The position numbers and the translations under genes were made by a program. A DNA stretch of 64,000 nucleotides from Neoroseomonas eburnea (GTDB taxonomy: Bacteria; Pseudomonadota; Alphaproteobacteria; Acetobacterales; Acetobacteraceae). Positions 34,085 through 42,739 of this stretch are shown here, piece after piece. The stretch spans positions 62,001 to 126,000 of the forward strand of contig NZ_JAAEDL010000005.1 in assembly GCF_018129005.1 (NCBI RefSeq), in the 5' to 3' direction. Each line of letters begins with the position of its first letter. The first letter of the stretch is position 1. A model generated the notes under the pieces. The model was given only the letters and a program-made list of their open reading frames with translations. It ran no database searches and was not told where the DNA came from.

Positions 34085-34235
34085 CTGCGCGTCCGGCCGC
34101 GCGAGCGGCTTCCGTTCGCGACGGGTGGTGGCGACCGCCCCCGGCCCTGGCGTCGTGCGCATCTTCGTCCGATCTGGTGATTCCACCTGCTCGGGTTCTG
34201 CTCTAGGCTTGCCCGCAAACTCCGAGGAAACATCC

Positions 34236-35396
34236 ATGGACACCGCGACCCCGGGCGCCGGCACTGCGCGCAGCGTCTTCACCGCCGAGCACGAGCTCTT
34301 CCGCACGCAGGTGCGCCGCTTCTTCGAGCGCGAGGTCGTGCCCTACCACCGCGACTGGGAGCGTGCCCAGATCGTCCCGCGCGAGGTCTGGCGCAAGGCA
34401 GGCGCCGAAGGCCTGCTCTGCCCGATGATGTCGGAAGAGTACGGCGGCGCCGGCGCCGATTTCGGCTATGCCGCCGTGATCATCGAGGAGATCGCGCGCA
34501 CCAACGCCTCCGGCATCGGCTTCCCGCTGCATTCCGATATCGTCGTGCCCTACATCGAGGAATTCGCGCGGCCGGAGAAGAAGCGCGAATGGCTGCCGCG
34601 CATGGCGAGCGGCGAGATCATCACCGCCATCGCCATGACCGAGCCGGGCATGGGCTCCGACCTCAAGGCCGTGCGCAGCACCGCGCGGCGGGATGGCTCG
34701 GACTGGGTCATCAACGGGTCCAAGACCTTCATCTCCAACGGCCAGAACTGCGGCCTGGTGATCGTCGTGTGCAAGACGGACCCCGGCGCGGGGCGCAAGG
34801 GCATCAGCCTGATCTGCGTCGAGGAGGGCACGAAGGGCTTCACCAAGGGCCGCAACCTCGAGAAGATCGGCATGCATGCGGCCGACACCTCCGAGCTCTT
34901 CTTCGACGATGTGCGCGTGCCGGCGGAGAACCTCCTCGGCGAGGAGAATGCCGGCTTCTCCTACCTCATCAGGAACCTGCCGCAGGAACGCCTGGTCATC
35001 GCCATCCGAAGCGCGATGTCGATGGAGGTGATGCTGCAGAAGACCATCGACTACGCGAAGGACCGCAAGGTCTTCGGCCAGACGGTCTTCGACTTCCAGC
35101 ACAACCGCTTCAAGCTGGCCGAGCTCAGGGCCAACGCGACGATGTTCCGCATCTTCGCCGACCATTGCCTGGCGCTGCACATGCAGGGCCAGCTCACCAT
35201 CGAGATGGCGGCGACGGCGAAGCTGCTGGGGACGGAGATGCAGAACCGCCTGCTCGACGATTGCCTGCAGATGCATGGCGGCTACGGCTACATGGCCGAG
35301 TACGAGATCGGCCGGGCCTGGGCGGATGCGCGCGTCGGCCGCATCTACGGCGGCAGCTCCGAGATCATGAAGGAGATCATCGCGCGCACGCTGTGA
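34236..35396 (+). CDS. acyl-CoA dehydrogenase, long-chain-type catalytic arrangement
   Basis: This 386-residue flavoenzyme has the family segments AMTEPGMGSDLKAV and DWVINGSKTFISNG. The medium-chain Glu position near the C-terminus is Gly372 (RIYGGSSEIMKEII), while Glu251 stands in RNLPQERLVIAI, the site used by long-chain and isovaleryl-type enzymes. This differs from the paralogue at 7244, which keeps Glu367. The ATG at 34236 is preceded by GAGGAAAC. The gene lies 151 bases after the racemase and 151 before a Bug gene, with a strong hairpin after its stop. The expected substrate is a branched or longer acyl-CoA. Confidence 0.92.
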   Translation: MDTATPGAGTARSVFTAEHELFRTQVRRFFEREVVPYHRDWERAQIVPREVWRKAGAEGLLCPMMSEEYGGAGADFGYAAVIIEEIARTNASGIGFPLHSDIVVPYIEEFARPEKKREWLPRMASGEIITAIAMTEPGMGSDLKAVRSTARRDGSDWVINGSKTFISNGQNCGLVIVVCKTDPGAGRKGISLICVEEGTKGFTKGRNLEKIGMHAADTSELFFDDVRVPAENLLGEENAGFSYLIRNLPQERLVIAIRSAMSMEVMLQKTIDYAKDRKVFGQTVFDFQHNRFKLAELRANATMFRIFADHCLALHMQGQLTIEMAATAKLLGTEMQNRLLDDCLQMHGGYGYMAEYEIGRAWADARVGRIYGGSSEIMKEIIARTL

Positions 35397-35404
35397 TGCG
35401 TCGC

Positions 35405-35441
35405 GCCGGCTCCGCCGGGGGACGACCCCGGTGGAGCCGGC
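35405..35441 (+). terminator. strong hairpin after the acyl-CoA dehydrogenase gene
   Basis: A 16-bp stem (one G-T wobble) with GACGA loop starts eight bases after the stop codon: 35405-35420 pairs with 35426-35441. No T-run follows, so it may need Rho or act mainly to protect the upstream message from 3' decay; it precedes the Bug gene at 35548. Confidence 0.6.
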
Positions 35442-35547
35442 ATCCGCCTTCGCCTTGCGCGCGGTCGCTCCGCTCGCCATGGCCGGTCGTCGTGAGTCGA
35501 AGCTCCGGCGACCGGCACGAGAACCACAACCGGGAGGACCAGAAGGA

Positions 35548-36516
35548 ATGACATCGATCACCCGCCGCGCCGCACTCGGCGCAACCCTCGCAGTGCCTCT
35601 CGTCAGGGGTGCGGCCGCGCAGGAGCGCTTCCCGAACCGGCCGATCACGATCTACGTCCCCTTCCCCGCGGGCGGAGCGACGGACGTCCAGATGCGCTCC
35701 TTCGCCGAGGCCGCGACGCGGCATTTCGGCCAGACCGTACTGGTCGAGAACCGCCCGGGTGCCGGCAGCACGCTCGGCGCGGCCGCCGTCGCGCGCGCCC
35801 GGCCGGACGGGTACACCGTTTCCCAGATGACGCTGCCGGCGCTGCGCCTGCCGCACATGCAGCGCATGCCCTATGACGTGACCAAGGACTTCACGCCGAT
35901 CATCCATCTGACCGGCTATCTCTTCGCCGTGACGGTGCGCGCCGAGAGCCCCTATCGCACCTGGCAGGACCTGGTGGCCGATGCGCGGCGCCGGCCGGGC
36001 CAGGTGCGGCTCGGCAATACCGGGGCCAACGGCACGCCGCACCTGACCCTGGTGGACCTCGCCGAGCGCGAGCGGATCGAGGTCGTGCACGTCCCCTACC
36101 GCGGCGAGGGCGACATGACGCCGGCGCTGCTCGGCGGACATATCGAGGGCGGCGCCGGCGGTTCGGGCGTCGGCCAGCTTGTCGACGAGGGAAAGCTGCG
36201 CTTCCTCAACGTCTGGTCGCGCGAGCGCTCTCCGCGCTGGCCCGACGTGCCGACGCTGATCGAGCTCGGCTACACGGACATGGTGGTGACCTCGCCCTAC
36301 GGGCTGGTCGCGCCGGCGGGTCTCGACCCGGCCATCACGCGCGCGCTGCATGACGGCTTCAAGGCGGCACTCTACGACCCCGCGCATGTCGCGACGCTGC
36401 GCCGGCTCGACCAGCCGATCGAATACCTCAACACCGAGGATTATGCGCGCAACATGCTGGAGACCTACGAGGCCGAGCGCCGTCGCGTGGAACGGCTCGG
36501 CCTGCGCACCGGGTGA
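35548..36516 (+). CDS. Bug/TctC family substrate-binding protein
   Basis: This is a 322-residue periplasmic binding protein with an RR-containing signal sequence (TRRAALGA, cleavage near AAAQ), possibly Tat-exported. It has the family motifs PITIYVPFPAGGATDVQM, VENRPGAGSTLGA and PDGYTV. It closely resembles the Bug at 40546: both share IIHLTGYLF, then a W-containing segment, SPYGL, and an LHD.FKAAL.DPAH helix. The two probably bind related ligands. GAAGGA precedes the start. It closes the 26971-36516 block and is followed by hairpins of the end-of-gene family. Confidence 0.93.
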   Translation: MTSITRRAALGATLAVPLVRGAAAQERFPNRPITIYVPFPAGGATDVQMRSFAEAATRHFGQTVLVENRPGAGSTLGAAAVARARPDGYTVSQMTLPALRLPHMQRMPYDVTKDFTPIIHLTGYLFAVTVRAESPYRTWQDLVADARRRPGQVRLGNTGANGTPHLTLVDLAERERIEVVHVPYRGEGDMTPALLGGHIEGGAGGSGVGQLVDEGKLRFLNVWSRERSPRWPDVPTLIELGYTDMVVTSPYGLVAPAGLDPAITRALHDGFKAALYDPAHVATLRRLDQPIEYLNTEDYARNMLETYEAERRRVERLGLRTG

Positions 36517-36589
36517 GGGCTCGAGGGGGCCGAACTCCCCCGGCAGCGGACACGGCCCCCCGCACCCGCGAATGCCGAAGTGACGGTTT

Positions 36590-36646
36590 CCAAAGGCCCT
36601 TCGGCCTTTGGCGGGGAGAGTTCGAGAGGGGCGGCGCCCCTCTCGA
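36590..36646. repeat. two hairpins of the end-of-gene repeat family
   Basis: CCAAAGGCC-CTTC-GGCCTTTGG (36590-36611) is the reverse-orientation counterpart of the 8523-8544 stem. It is followed by an 11-bp stem with GGC loop, TCGAGAGGGGC/GCCCCTCTCGA (36622-36646), seven bases before the end of the convergent AMP-ligase gene. It is a two-way terminator by position. Confidence 0.65.
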
Positions 36647-36652
36647 TCCTGC

Positions 36653-38194
36653 CTATGCCGGCTTGAGATACCGCTCCTTCAGGATCCTGCGCAGCAGCTT
36701 CCCGGCCTCGCTGCGCGGCAGTTCCTCCGCGAATTCCCAGGACCGTGGCCGCTTCGGCCCGGCCAGGTGCTCCTTGCACAGCGCCTCCAGCGACGCCTGC
36801 AGCGCCCGCGTATCCGCACGCGGGTCGCGCGGCACGATCACGGCGTGGACCTGCTCGCCGAAATCCTCGTTCGGGATGCCGACGACGGCGACCTCCGCCA
36901 CCTCCGGATGGCGTGCGAGCGCCGCCTCGATCTCCGCCGGGTAGAGGTTCACGCCGCCGGAGAGGATCAGGTCGGCGCGCCGGTCGGAGAGGAACAGCCA
37001 GCCCTCCTCATCCACGCGCCCGAGGTCGCCGAGGCTCGCCCAGCCGCGCGCATTGTAGGCGGCCGCCGTCTTCTCCGGCGCGTTGTGGTAGGCGAAGCGC
37101 GGCGCACCCTCGAAGCAGATGCGGCCCACCTCGCCCACGGGCAGTTCGTTGCCGTCATCGTCGCAGATGTGCAGCTTCACGCCGTTGACCGGCCTGCCCA
37201 CCGTGCCGGGCCGCGCCAGCCAGTCCTGCGGCGAGACCACGGTCGTCCCGACGCTTTCGGACCCCGCGTAGTATTCCCAGAGGATCGGCCCCCACCATTC
37301 CATCATCCGCCGCTTCACGCCGACCGGGCAGGGGGCGGCCGCATGGATGGCGCAGCGGTGGGAGGAGAGGTCGAAGCGCATGCGGTCGGCCTCGGGCAGG
37401 GCGAGCAGCCGCACGAACATGGTCGGCACCCATTGGCTGTGGGTGACGCGATAGCGCTCGATCAGCTCGAGCGCGCGCAGCGGGTCGAACTTCGCCATCA
37501 CCACGGCGGTGCCGCCTTCGGCGATGGTCCGGCGGATGGTGAAGCCGTGCGGCGCCGCGTGGTACAGCGGCGCGGGCGAGAGATAGACCGTGTCCGGACC
37601 GAAGCCGTAGATCGACTTCCAGGTGGTGTCCCAGTCGGGCGTGTTGCGGTTCTCCCAGGACAGGAGGGGGCGCTTGATGCCCTTGGGCAGGCCGGTGGTG
37701 CCCGAGGAATAGAGGAATTCCCGGCCGACCGGCCGTTCGGGCAGGCGTGTCGGCGCCGGGAAGGCCGCGAGGGCCGCCTCGTAGGATCCGTAGCGCGGCA
37801 GGCCTTCGCCGATCGCGAAGCGCGGCACCTCCCCGGTCGCGCCTTCCCGCAGCAGCGCGGTGGCGAGCTCGGCCAGGCCCGGCGAGACGATGATCGCCTT
37901 CGCCCCGGCATCGCCGAGCATGTAGGCCACTTCCTGCGGCCGCAGATGCACCGAGAGTGGCGTGTAGTAGAGCCCCGCCCGGCGGCAGGCGAAGACCAGC
38001 TCGATGAATTCGGGCCGGTTGTCCATCAGCAGGGCCACGCCGTCCCCCGGTTCCAGCCCGAGGGAGATCAGCCATTGCGCGGCGCGGTTGGCGCGGGCGT
38101 CGAGCTCTCCGAAGGTGATGCTGATGCCCAGATCGGGAAAATGCGCCGCGATCTTGTCCGGTGCTTCCCTGGCCCAGCGCGCGATCTGCGCCAT
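36653..38194 (-). CDS. AMP-forming acyl-CoA synthetase (ANL superfamily)
   Basis: This 513-residue adenylating enzyme has the ATP/AMP loop YSSGTTGLPKGIK (162-174), YYAGSES as the A5-type motif, a hinge in LGDLGRVDEEGWLFLSDRRADLI, and the catalytic C-terminal Lys499 in EAGKLLRR. It forms acyl-AMP then acyl-CoA from a carboxylic acid. Compared with the NDP-forming enzymes elsewhere in the window it costs two phosphate bonds and is effectively irreversible. GAGGAG precedes ATG 38194. It diverges from the Nudix gene. CaiC- or fatty-acid-type substrates are possible; specificity is not visible. Confidence 0.92.
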   Translation of the reverse strand: MAQIARWAREAPDKIAAHFPDLGISITFGELDARANRAAQWLISLGLEPGDGVALLMDNRPEFIELVFACRRAGLYYTPLSVHLRPQEVAYMLGDAGAKAIIVSPGLAELATALLREGATGEVPRFAIGEGLPRYGSYEAALAAFPAPTRLPERPVGREFLYSSGTTGLPKGIKRPLLSWENRNTPDWDTTWKSIYGFGPDTVYLSPAPLYHAAPHGFTIRRTIAEGGTAVVMAKFDPLRALELIERYRVTHSQWVPTMFVRLLALPEADRMRFDLSSHRCAIHAAAPCPVGVKRRMMEWWGPILWEYYAGSESVGTTVVSPQDWLARPGTVGRPVNGVKLHICDDDGNELPVGEVGRICFEGAPRFAYHNAPEKTAAAYNARGWASLGDLGRVDEEGWLFLSDRRADLILSGGVNLYPAEIEAALARHPEVAEVAVVGIPNEDFGEQVHAVIVPRDPRADTRALQASLEALCKEHLAGPKRPRSWEFAEELPRSEAGKLLRRILKERYLKPA

Positions 38195-38282
38195 GTCGTT
38201 GCTCCTCCTCGTTGGGCGCAAGGCTGCTGTGCCGTGGCGGCGGCGTCAACGCGCCTTGCGGTGGCGGCCCGGGCGCGCTGCA

Positions 38283-38999
38283 ATGCGGATGATGTCCAGT
38301 CCCGCCCCCGCCCGCCCCGCCTCCACCGTCCTGCTGCTGCGCGACGGGCCGGGCGGGCTCGAGGTATTCATGGTGGTACGCCACCACCAGATCGATTTCG
38401 CCTCCGGTGCGCTGGTCTTCCCGGGCGGGCGGGTGGAGGCTTCCGACCTGGTGCTGGCCGGGGGCGATGCGCAGGGCGCCTTCCGCATCGCCGCCATCCG
38501 CGAGACCTGGGAGGAATGCGGCGTGCTGCTCGCGGCGCCCGGCGTGCCGCCTGCGGCGGAGGGCGAGTTCGCCACCATGCTGGCCGCCCGCGGGCTGGTG
38601 CCCGACACCAGCGGCCTTGCGCATTTCGCCCACTGGATCACGCCGCTGCCGGTGCCCAAGCGTTTCGACACGCATTTCTTCCTCGCCGCCGCGCCGGTGG
38701 ACCAGGACGCGCTGCATGACGGCCACGAGGCGGTGGACAGCGTGTGGATCCGCCCCATCGATGCCCTCGCCGAAGCCGAGGCCGGCACGAAGAAGATCGT
38801 CTTCCCCACGCGCATGAACCTGAACAAGCTGGCGCGCAGCACCTCGGTCGCCGAGGCCTTCGCCGCCGCCCGCGCGCGGCCCGTCGTCACGGTCCTGCCG
38901 ATCCAGCGCGACACGCCCGAGGGTCGCTACCTCCGCATCCCGATCGAGGCCGACTACGGCGGGGAGGAATTCCTCGCCGGCGACCCGCCGTCGATGTGA
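38283..38999 (+). CDS. Nudix hydrolase, NUDT19-like (possible CoA diphosphatase)
   Basis: This 238-residue protein has the Nudix core split as in NUDT19: FPGGRVEASD, then an insertion, then RETWEECGVLL holding the metal-binding Glu residues. The N-terminus (STVLLLRDGPGGLEVFMVVRHH) is the usual first strand. NUDT19 relatives cleave CoA and CoA esters to phosphopantetheine and 3',5'-ADP. A gene for such an enzyme beside an acyl-CoA synthetase would fit control of CoA pools, but this is inference. ATG 38283 is the first of three close in-frame starts (38283, 38289, 38292). Confidence 0.85.
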   Translation: MRMMSSPAPARPASTVLLLRDGPGGLEVFMVVRHHQIDFASGALVFPGGRVEASDLVLAGGDAQGAFRIAAIRETWEECGVLLAAPGVPPAAEGEFATMLAARGLVPDTSGLAHFAHWITPLPVPKRFDTHFFLAAAPVDQDALHDGHEAVDSVWIRPIDALAEAEAGTKKIVFPTRMNLNKLARSTSVAEAFAAARARPVVTVLPIQRDTPEGRYLRIPIEADYGGEEFLAGDPPSM

Positions 39000-39044
39000 C
39001 GGCACGGCGGGGCCTCCAGGCAGACACCAGCACAAGGACACGCC

Positions 39045-40250
39045 ATGACCCCGCGACGCCTGCGCTTCGGCATCTTCCTCGCCCCCTTCCACCGGGTCGG
39101 CGACAATCCGACGCTGGCGATCGAGCGCGACATGGCGCTGATCCAGTGGCTCGACCATCTCGGCTATGACGAGGCCTGGATCGGCGAGCACCACTCCGCC
39201 GGCTGGGAGACGATCGCGAGCCCCGAGATCATCATCGGCGCCGTGGCGGAACGCACGAAGCACATCAGGCTCGCCACGGGCGTGACCAGCCTGCCCTACC
39301 ACCACCCGCTGCTGGTGGCGCAGCGCTTCGTGCAGCTCGACCACATGACGAAGGGGCGCGTCATCCTCGGCTGCGGTCCGGGGGCATTGGTGTCCGACGC
39401 CTACATGATGGGTATCGACCCCGGGCATCAGCGGCGGCGGATGGATGAATCGCTGACCGCCATCATGAGGCTCCTCGCCTGCGAGGAGCCGGTCACGATG
39501 GAGACCGACTGGTTCACGCTGCGCGACGCGCGGCTGCATCTCGCGCCGTATTCGGAGCCATGCTTTCCGATCTCCGTCGCGTCCTCGACCACGCCGTCGG
39601 GCGCTTTGGCGGCGGGCAAGCACGGTGTCGGGCTGCTTTCGCTCGGCGCCGGGCTGCATGGCGGGCCGAAGATGCTGGCCGACCAGTGGCGCATGGCGGA
39701 GGCCGAGGCGGCGAAGCACGGCAAGACCATGGACCGCCGCAACTGGCGGCTGGTCGTGAACCTCCACTGCGCCGAGGACGACGAACGCGCCCTGCGCGAG
39801 GTGCGCATCGGCGAACAGCTCGAAACGTTGACCTATTTCAGCGAAACGCTCGGCCGCCCGCCGATGCGATCCGAGGACCCGCTGCGCGACGGGCTCGCGC
39901 AGGGTTCGACGCTGGTCGGCTCGCCGGAGACGGTCGCGGCGGGGATCGAGCGGCTGCTCTCCTTCACCGATGGCGGCGCCGGCGGCATCCTGTTCCGCGC
40001 CCATGAATGGGCCGATCGGGAGGCGACCTGGCGGTCCTTCGAACTCTTCGCCCGCTGGGTGATGCCGCGCTTCCAGGGCTCGCTCGCCATGCCGCAGAAG
40101 TCGCGGGACTGGGTCAGCGCCAACCGGGAGACCATCCTCGCGCCGAACATCGCGGCGCTGAAGCAGGCCTTCCGCGATGCGGGTCAGCAAGCGCCGGAAT
40201 TCTCGCGCCTGCAGTTGCACACCGGGAAGGTGGAACTGCCGAAGGGGTGA
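39045..40250 (+). CDS. LLM class flavin-dependent oxidoreductase (luciferase-like monooxygenase)
   Basis: This is a 401-residue TIM-barrel protein of the luciferase-like family. It has the FGIFLAPFHRVGDNP start, DEAWIGEHHSAGWETIASPEIII (IGEHH core), LATGVTSLPYHHPLLVAQR, and LGCGPGALVSDAYMMGIDP for flavin phosphate binding. Members use reduced FMN or F420 to hydroxylate or cleave small organics. A flavin reductase gene exists at 60483 but not next to this one. The gene is 45 bases after the Nudix gene. The substrate is unknown. Confidence 0.9.
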   Translation: MTPRRLRFGIFLAPFHRVGDNPTLAIERDMALIQWLDHLGYDEAWIGEHHSAGWETIASPEIIIGAVAERTKHIRLATGVTSLPYHHPLLVAQRFVQLDHMTKGRVILGCGPGALVSDAYMMGIDPGHQRRRMDESLTAIMRLLACEEPVTMETDWFTLRDARLHLAPYSEPCFPISVASSTTPSGALAAGKHGVGLLSLGAGLHGGPKMLADQWRMAEAEAAKHGKTMDRRNWRLVVNLHCAEDDERALREVRIGEQLETLTYFSETLGRPPMRSEDPLRDGLAQGSTLVGSPETVAAGIERLLSFTDGGAGGILFRAHEWADREATWRSFELFARWVMPRFQGSLAMPQKSRDWVSANRETILAPNIAALKQAFRDAGQQAPEFSRLQLHTGKVELPKG

Positions 40251-40329
40251 TTTCCCCGCGCCCTGCGGCATTCCAGCCCGGCATCGCATCGCGGCCTGCG
40301 CACCGGCACTCGCCTGGGCACAGGCTGAT

Positions 40330-40498
40330 GCCAAGGGTCGCGAGCAGCGACCGTTGGATTTGCCTTTTCATGCCCTCCGGCGCGTCGTGCCGGAGGCACG
40401 CTTCCGGGGTGACGCGCAAACCTCCGGCTTGCTTGGCTTCGCCGGACTGCCGGCGGGCCGCATTCGCGGCCTCGGCATGAGTCGAGAACTCGTGCCGC
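40330..40498 (+). repeat. dispersed intergenic element, copy 3
   Basis: It opens with the palindrome 40330-40362 (ATGCCAAGGGTCG with CGACCGTTGGATT, 7-base loop). An internal 8-bp hairpin follows at 40376-40398, then the 64-base block 40435-40498 that agrees with copy 2 at 60 of 64 positions. It fills most of the 295-base gap between the convergent LLM and Bug genes. No open frame of interest is present. Confidence 0.75.
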
Positions 40499-40545
40499 TC
40501 GTATCATGCCGCCAGTATGAGGCGCGCCGGGCGACGCGCCATGGG

Positions 40546-41517
40546 TCAGTTGATGCGGAGATTGAGGCGTCGGATCATGGCACCTTCCTCCTCCATCACC
40601 TGGCCGACATAGGCGGTGTAGTCCGCCGTGTTCTTGTAGATGATGGGCATGTCGTAGCGCCGCAGCACCTCGGCATGCGCGGGGTCATGGAGCGCGGCCT
40701 TGAAGGCGTCGTGCAGCACGCGCACCACGCCCGGGTCCATCCCCTTGGGGCCGGCGAGGCCATAGGGCGAGGCCGAGACGATGTTGATGCCGACCTCGCG
40801 CAGCGTCGGCACGTCCGGGAAGCGCGCGGCGCGCTGCTCGCCCCAGGTGACGAGGAGGCGAAGCTGCCCCGCCTCGACCAGCGGGGCCCAGCCGGTGGAA
40901 TCGGCATTCGCCTGGGTCTGGCCGGACAGCACCGCCTGGATGTTGTCCGCCCCGCCGCGGAAGGGCACGTGCAGCCAGTCGATGCCGTTCTCCGCCGCGA
41001 TGCGTTCCATCGTGATGTGCAGCGTGCTGCCGACGCCGGGGGAGCCATAGGCGATCTTGCCGGGGTTCGCCTTGGCGTAGGCCATGAATTCCTGCCAGGT
41101 GCGCCAGGGGCTGTCCGCCTTCACCACCACGCCGAACAGGTAGCCGGTGAGGTGGATGATGTAGGAGAAATCCTTCAGCGGATCCCAGCCCGGGCGGGCG
41201 GACATCAGCGGCAGCCGGAAGGCGGTGACAGGCATCTGGCCGATCAGGTAGCCGTCGCCGCGCGCTTCGGCCGCCATCATCTGCGCGCCCATCGTGCCGC
41301 TCACGCCGCTGCGGTTCTCGATGACGACCGGCTGGCCGAGATGGCGCTGGGCGATGTCGGCGAGGGAGCGGAGCTGCCCGTCCGTGGAGCCGCCCGGCGG
41401 CCAGGGCACGATCAGCCGGATGGGGCGATTGGGGAAGCCGGACTGCGCGATGGCGGGCGCGGCGAGCATCGTGCCGCCGGCGGCGAGCAGGGCACGACGG
41501 GACGTCGTGATGGTCAT
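40546..41517 (-). CDS. Bug/TctC family substrate-binding protein
   Basis: This 323-residue periplasmic binding protein has an RR-type signal sequence (SRRALLAAGG, cleavage near AIAQ). It has PIRLIVPWPPGGSTDGQL, IENRSGVSGTMGAQ and GDGYLIG. In most Bugs the second motif reads NRxGAGG; here it reads NRSGVSG. It is a close relative of the Bug at 35548, so the two loci may share a ligand class. It is downstream of the thiolase-like/DUF35 pair on the same strand (69-base gap) and probably in that operon. Confidence 0.93.
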   Translation of the reverse strand: MTITTSRRALLAAGGTMLAAPAIAQSGFPNRPIRLIVPWPPGGSTDGQLRSLADIAQRHLGQPVVIENRSGVSGTMGAQMMAAEARGDGYLIGQMPVTAFRLPLMSARPGWDPLKDFSYIIHLTGYLFGVVVKADSPWRTWQEFMAYAKANPGKIAYGSPGVGSTLHITMERIAAENGIDWLHVPFRGGADNIQAVLSGQTQANADSTGWAPLVEAGQLRLLVTWGEQRAARFPDVPTLREVGINIVSASPYGLAGPKGMDPGVVRVLHDAFKAALHDPAHAEVLRRYDMPIIYKNTADYTAYVGQVMEEEGAMIRRLNLRIN

Positions 41518-41586
41518 TCTCGTATCCTCCCGAGGGATCTTGTTGGTGCCGGCCCCGCGGTCCTTGCCGCGGGGCCGGAATGCGGC

Positions 41587-42735
41587 TCAGGGCCGTTCGT
41601 TGGACAGCACGACGGTGCCCGAGGCGGAGAACATGCCGCCCACCCCGTGGCAGACGCTGATCGTCACGTCCGGCACCTGCGCCGGCGCGACGCCGCGCAC
41701 CTGGCGCACGCTCTCCTGCAGGGCGAACATGCCGTACATGCCGGTGTGCGTGTAGGACAGGCCGCCGCCATTGGTGTTGAGCGGCAGCTTGCCGCCGGGG
41801 CGCGTGTTGCCTTCCCAGATGAAGTCCTTCGCCTCGCCGCGCTTGACGAAGCCGAGGTCTTCCAGCCCGTAGAGCGGCAGATGCGCGAAGGCGTCGTAGA
41901 TCATCAGGTGATCGACGTCCTCGTGCTTCAGCCCGGCCATGCGGAAGGCTTCCGGCCCCGCCACGCGGAAGGCGCGGGAGGAGGTGAAGTCCTCCATCTG
42001 GCTGACCATCGTCGTCTCGACGGATTCGCCGCTGCCGAGGATGTAGACCGGCTTCTGCGGGAAATCCTTCGCACGGTCGGCGGAGGTGAGGATCAGCGCG
42101 CCGCCGCCATCCGTCACCAGGCAGCACTGCAGCAGCCGGAACGGGTAGGCGATCATCTTGCTGTTCAGCACGTCGGCGACGGTGATCGGGTCCTTGAACG
42201 CCGCGCGCGGGTTCTTCCCCGCCCATTCGCGCTGCACCACCGCGACCTGCGCCAGGTGCTCGTGCGTGACGCCATAGGTCTTCATGTAGCGCAGCACGGG
42301 GATGGGGAAGAGCGTCGGCGGGCCCATCGGGCCGAAGGGCATCTCGAACTGGCCCTGCAGGCTCTGCGGCTCGGGCGGGCGCGGCGTCGCGTTGACGCGC
42401 GACTTGCCGCTCTCGCCATGGGTGATGAGGATGGTCTTGGCGTAGCCCGCATGGATAGCCGCCGCGGCGTGGCGGACATGCAGCATGAAGGAACAGCCGC
42501 CGACGCCGGTACCGTCCACCCATTTCGGCGTGATGCCGAGGTAGTGGGCGATCTGCTGCGGCATCATCGGGCCGACGCAGGCGACGCCGTCGATGTCGGA
42601 GGGCTTGAGCCCTGCATCCGCCATCGCGTTCAGCGCCGCATCGGCATGCAGCATGATCTGCGCCATGTCGGGCACGGCGCCGATGCGGGTGGATTCGGCG
42701 GCGCCGACGATCGCGATCTCTCCGGGACGGATCAT
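41587..42735 (-). CDS. thiolase-like protein of the SCP2/Ltp2 type, possible aldolase
   Basis: This 382-residue thiolase-superfamily protein starts IRPGEIAIVGAAES and has the family helix GGCSFMLHVRHAAAAIHAG. By spacing to that helix, the thiolase nucleophile position is Gly80, with Cys81 beside it, so classical thiolysis is doubtful. The C-terminal part has NTNGGGLSYTHTGMYGMF and CHGVGGMFSASG. It lies five bases downstream of a DUF35 OB-fold gene. In steroid-degrading actinobacteria this pairing (Ltp2 with a DUF35 partner) makes a retro-aldolase that removes a side-chain unit from a CoA ester. An aldolase or condensing role here is an inference; a true thiolase using Cys81 remains possible. 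ATG 42735 fits the family N-terminus. Confidence 0.85.
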   Translation of the reverse strand: MIRPGEIAIVGAAESTRIGAVPDMAQIMLHADAALNAMADAGLKPSDIDGVACVGPMMPQQIAHYLGITPKWVDGTGVGGCSFMLHVRHAAAAIHAGYAKTILITHGESGKSRVNATPRPPEPQSLQGQFEMPFGPMGPPTLFPIPVLRYMKTYGVTHEHLAQVAVVQREWAGKNPRAAFKDPITVADVLNSKMIAYPFRLLQCCLVTDGGGALILTSADRAKDFPQKPVYILGSGESVETTMVSQMEDFTSSRAFRVAGPEAFRMAGLKHEDVDHLMIYDAFAHLPLYGLEDLGFVKRGEAKDFIWEGNTRPGGKLPLNTNGGGLSYTHTGMYGMFALQESVRQVRGVAPAQVPDVTISVCHGVGGMFSASGTVVLSNERP

Positions 42736-42739
42736 GGCG

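Noticed and set aside
33846-34235. N-terminal extension of the acyl-CoA dehydrogenase
   Set aside because: It overlaps the racemase gene and lacks family sequence; ATG 34236 with GAGGAAAC upstream fits the family start.
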